Positions 4,350 through 5,345 of a stretch of 5,345 nt of DNA are shown here, piece by piece. This stretch comes from Caryophanales bacterium UBA7642. Lineage in GTDB: Bacteria > Bacillota_I > Bacilli_A > RFN20 > CAG-288. A program made the position numbers and the translations under genes. The stretch spans positions 123,270 to 128,614 of the forward strand of contig DLIM01000025.1 in the NCBI GenBank assembly GCA_002483745.1. Reading direction: 5' to 3'. A model generated the notes under the pieces. It searched no databases. It was given only the letters and a program-made list of their open reading frames with translations, and had not been told where the DNA came from. Position 1 is the first letter of the stretch, and each line of letters begins with the position of its first letter.

Positions 4350-5345
4350 TTAATCAATGTCGTTTTCAACTTCTTTATATCGGTATTCCACCGTCTTTTC
4401 TGTACTTATAGAAGCGTTCAATAGAGAAGCAAGCTGTTCTTCAACGCTTGGAGTATTAGATGTTGTGGAATGCAGTTTCGATTCGGCGAGCTGGATCAGA
4501 TTTATGAAAAACAAATGGACGGTCACGTTGGTGTCTAATTTGAGCTCAATTGGGTAATCGTATTTAGTTTTGTATTCTTTCCCTTCGATTCTTTCGTCGC
4601 CGTTGCTATAGGGATAAATGAGCCAGACATGGCGTGCGTTGTACCTTTTGGCGTAGGCGTACATCTGATACATATCGTTCTGGGAAATGCCATAATGGGG
4701 CATCTTAATGCCGGTTGGGTCAAGCTTTTTCCATTTGGTGTCCAGAATGATGCTCTCTTCCCGACTTTGCCCCTCTGGCAGCGTGATGGTTCTATAAATT
4801 CGAATGTCCGGGATGATTTTGAAGTCTTTGGGCTCGTCGAAGAGGTATTTTCTGTGCTTTTCAGATTGGATCATCAGCTTCCACTCCGGATAAAAGGAAG
4901 AGGCTTTCATACAGCGGAGCAACTTTCTAGCGACGTATTCCTCAAAGATTTTTTCCATCGGGAAAAGGAGAGAGTCGGCAGTCGTTTCGCCCTTTTTCGT
5001 GACGAAAGATTTGCCAAGCAGGAAGGCGATGGACCATTCGATGATGTCCCGGTAGACATCGGTGAATCGGTCATAGACCACAGATGAATAATCTTTGAGA
5101 TAGTCTTTTGACAGTGGCACATTCTCGAAGGCACTGAGAAGCCTTCTTGACCTTTTTGAATTATCGCTGCTCTCTGATTTCTTGGAAAGATACAGAAGTG
5201 CGGATTTGATGAGCCTGTTTTCCGGTCTATCTGGCATGTATTCGTCATGAATAACAAAAACCCTCTGCTGGGTCACGTAATTGAAGCGGAGTTGCTTAAG
5301 AACATCGATTCTTCCTTTGAAATAGGGGAAATACAACCACTGGTG
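4350..5345 (-). CDS. mcrC: McrC-type subunit of McrBC modified-DNA restriction system (5' end cut by window)
   Basis: The frame is open to the right edge, and the 331 visible residues begin in mid-protein, so roughly the first 100 are outside; a TTG at 5336 is not the true start. The order of motifs is that of McrC: PYFKGRIDV, then DRPENRLIKSAL (a family hallmark), then FPMEKIFEEYVARKL. The PD-(D/E)xK nuclease core follows: PDIRI (Asp at 4806-4808), LDTKWK (Asp at 4740-4742, Lys at 4734-4736) and SQNDMYQMYAYAK. In McrBC, McrB is an AAA+ GTPase that recognises modified cytosine and McrC supplies the cleavage site; all catalytic residues are present. McrB would normally precede it, so it should lie just beyond 5345 on the same strand. 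The last 40 residues form a polar extension (LHSTTSNTPSVEEQL onward). GC is lower than in the AP2 gene but above the left part. Confidence 0.93.
   Translation of the reverse strand, partial: HQWLYFPYFKGRIDVLKQLRFNYVTQQRVFVIHDEYMPDRPENRLIKSALLYLSKKSESSDNSKRSRRLLSAFENVPLSKDYLKDYSSVVYDRFTDVYRDIIEWSIAFLLGKSFVTKKGETTADSLLFPMEKIFEEYVARKLLRCMKASSFYPEWKLMIQSEKHRKYLFDEPKDFKIIPDIRIYRTITLPEGQSREESIILDTKWKKLDPTGIKMPHYGISQNDMYQMYAYAKRYNARHVWLIYPYSNGDERIEGKEYKTKYDYPIELKLDTNVTVHLFFINLIQLAESKLHSTTSNTPSVEEQLASLLNASISTEKTVEYRYKEVENDID

Larger units (their letters stand above)
3365..5345. mobile_element. Putative left part of an integrated element carrying tRNA-Leu, AP2 protein and McrC
   Basis: From here to the right edge the DNA is about 50% GC against about 30% to the left, and the genes are of types common in phages and genomic islands (AP2-domain protein, DUF4177 protein, McrBC restriction). 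The boundary falls inside a tRNA gene, a favoured integration target. The element carries its own complete tRNA of the same anticodon, which would make up for the one it destroyed. No integrase, no right attachment site and no structural phage gene is visible, and the mcrC gene differs somewhat in composition from its neighbours, so the element may be composite. A misassembly is the main alternative. Confidence 0.45.

Noticed and set aside
4629..5087. 152-codon plus-strand frame opposite mcrC
   Set aside because: The minus strand carries all the McrC motifs; this is the antisense shadow.
1..5345. CRISPR array
   Set aside because: No regularly spaced direct repeats; the only multi-copy motif is the octamer set at 3323-3559, irregular and in both orientations.

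Overview
The window joins two different kinds of DNA. Bases 1 to about 3364 are AT-rich (hand counts of 60-base rows give about 28% GC near 3200). They read as ordinary chromosome of a low-GC Bacillota, possibly close to Erysipelotrichia or other Bacilli: strong AGGAG ribosome sites in places, tRNA genes that encode their own CCA, TGG used for Trp and no in-frame TGA. From about 3365 to the right edge the sequence is richer in GC (rows of 47-57% up to 4350, and 42-52% in the last gene), with codon use to match.

Left part: the C-terminal end of an unknown, Trp-rich-tailed protein (1-228); a complete tRNA-Leu(CAG) (273-356) with a good terminator; a promoter; a six-helix membrane protein whose frame is broken at a run of seven T (442-1409); a short-chain dehydrogenase/reductase 17 bases downstream (1427-2116); a PAP2-family membrane phosphatase (2191-2874); and a small two-helix membrane protein (about 2955-3272). 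All read rightward.

Junction: at 3324 a tRNA-Leu(TAG) gene begins normally (acceptor strand, D arm, anticodon loop) but loses its partner sequence just after the anticodon loop. The T arm and the matching 3' acceptor strand are absent from the window. The base composition changes at the same place. About 200 bases of hairpin-rich, non-coding-looking DNA follow, then a second, intact and different tRNA-Leu(TAG) (3584-3667) with its own terminator.

Right part: a zinc-ribbon plus AP2-domain DNA-binding protein with an ambiguous start (3690-4184), a 52-residue DUF4177-like protein (4190-4348), and on the opposite strand the C-terminal two thirds or more of McrC, the nuclease subunit of an McrBC-type modified-DNA restriction system (4350-5345, running off the edge). 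McrB would be expected just beyond the right edge.

Best reading: the right part is the left end of an integrated phage-like or defence element that entered at the anticodon loop of the host tRNA-Leu(TAG) gene and carries a whole replacement tRNA of the same anticodon. The main competing explanation is a chimeric assembly joined at the conserved tRNA-Leu core. No integrase or right attachment site is visible, so neither can be settled here.
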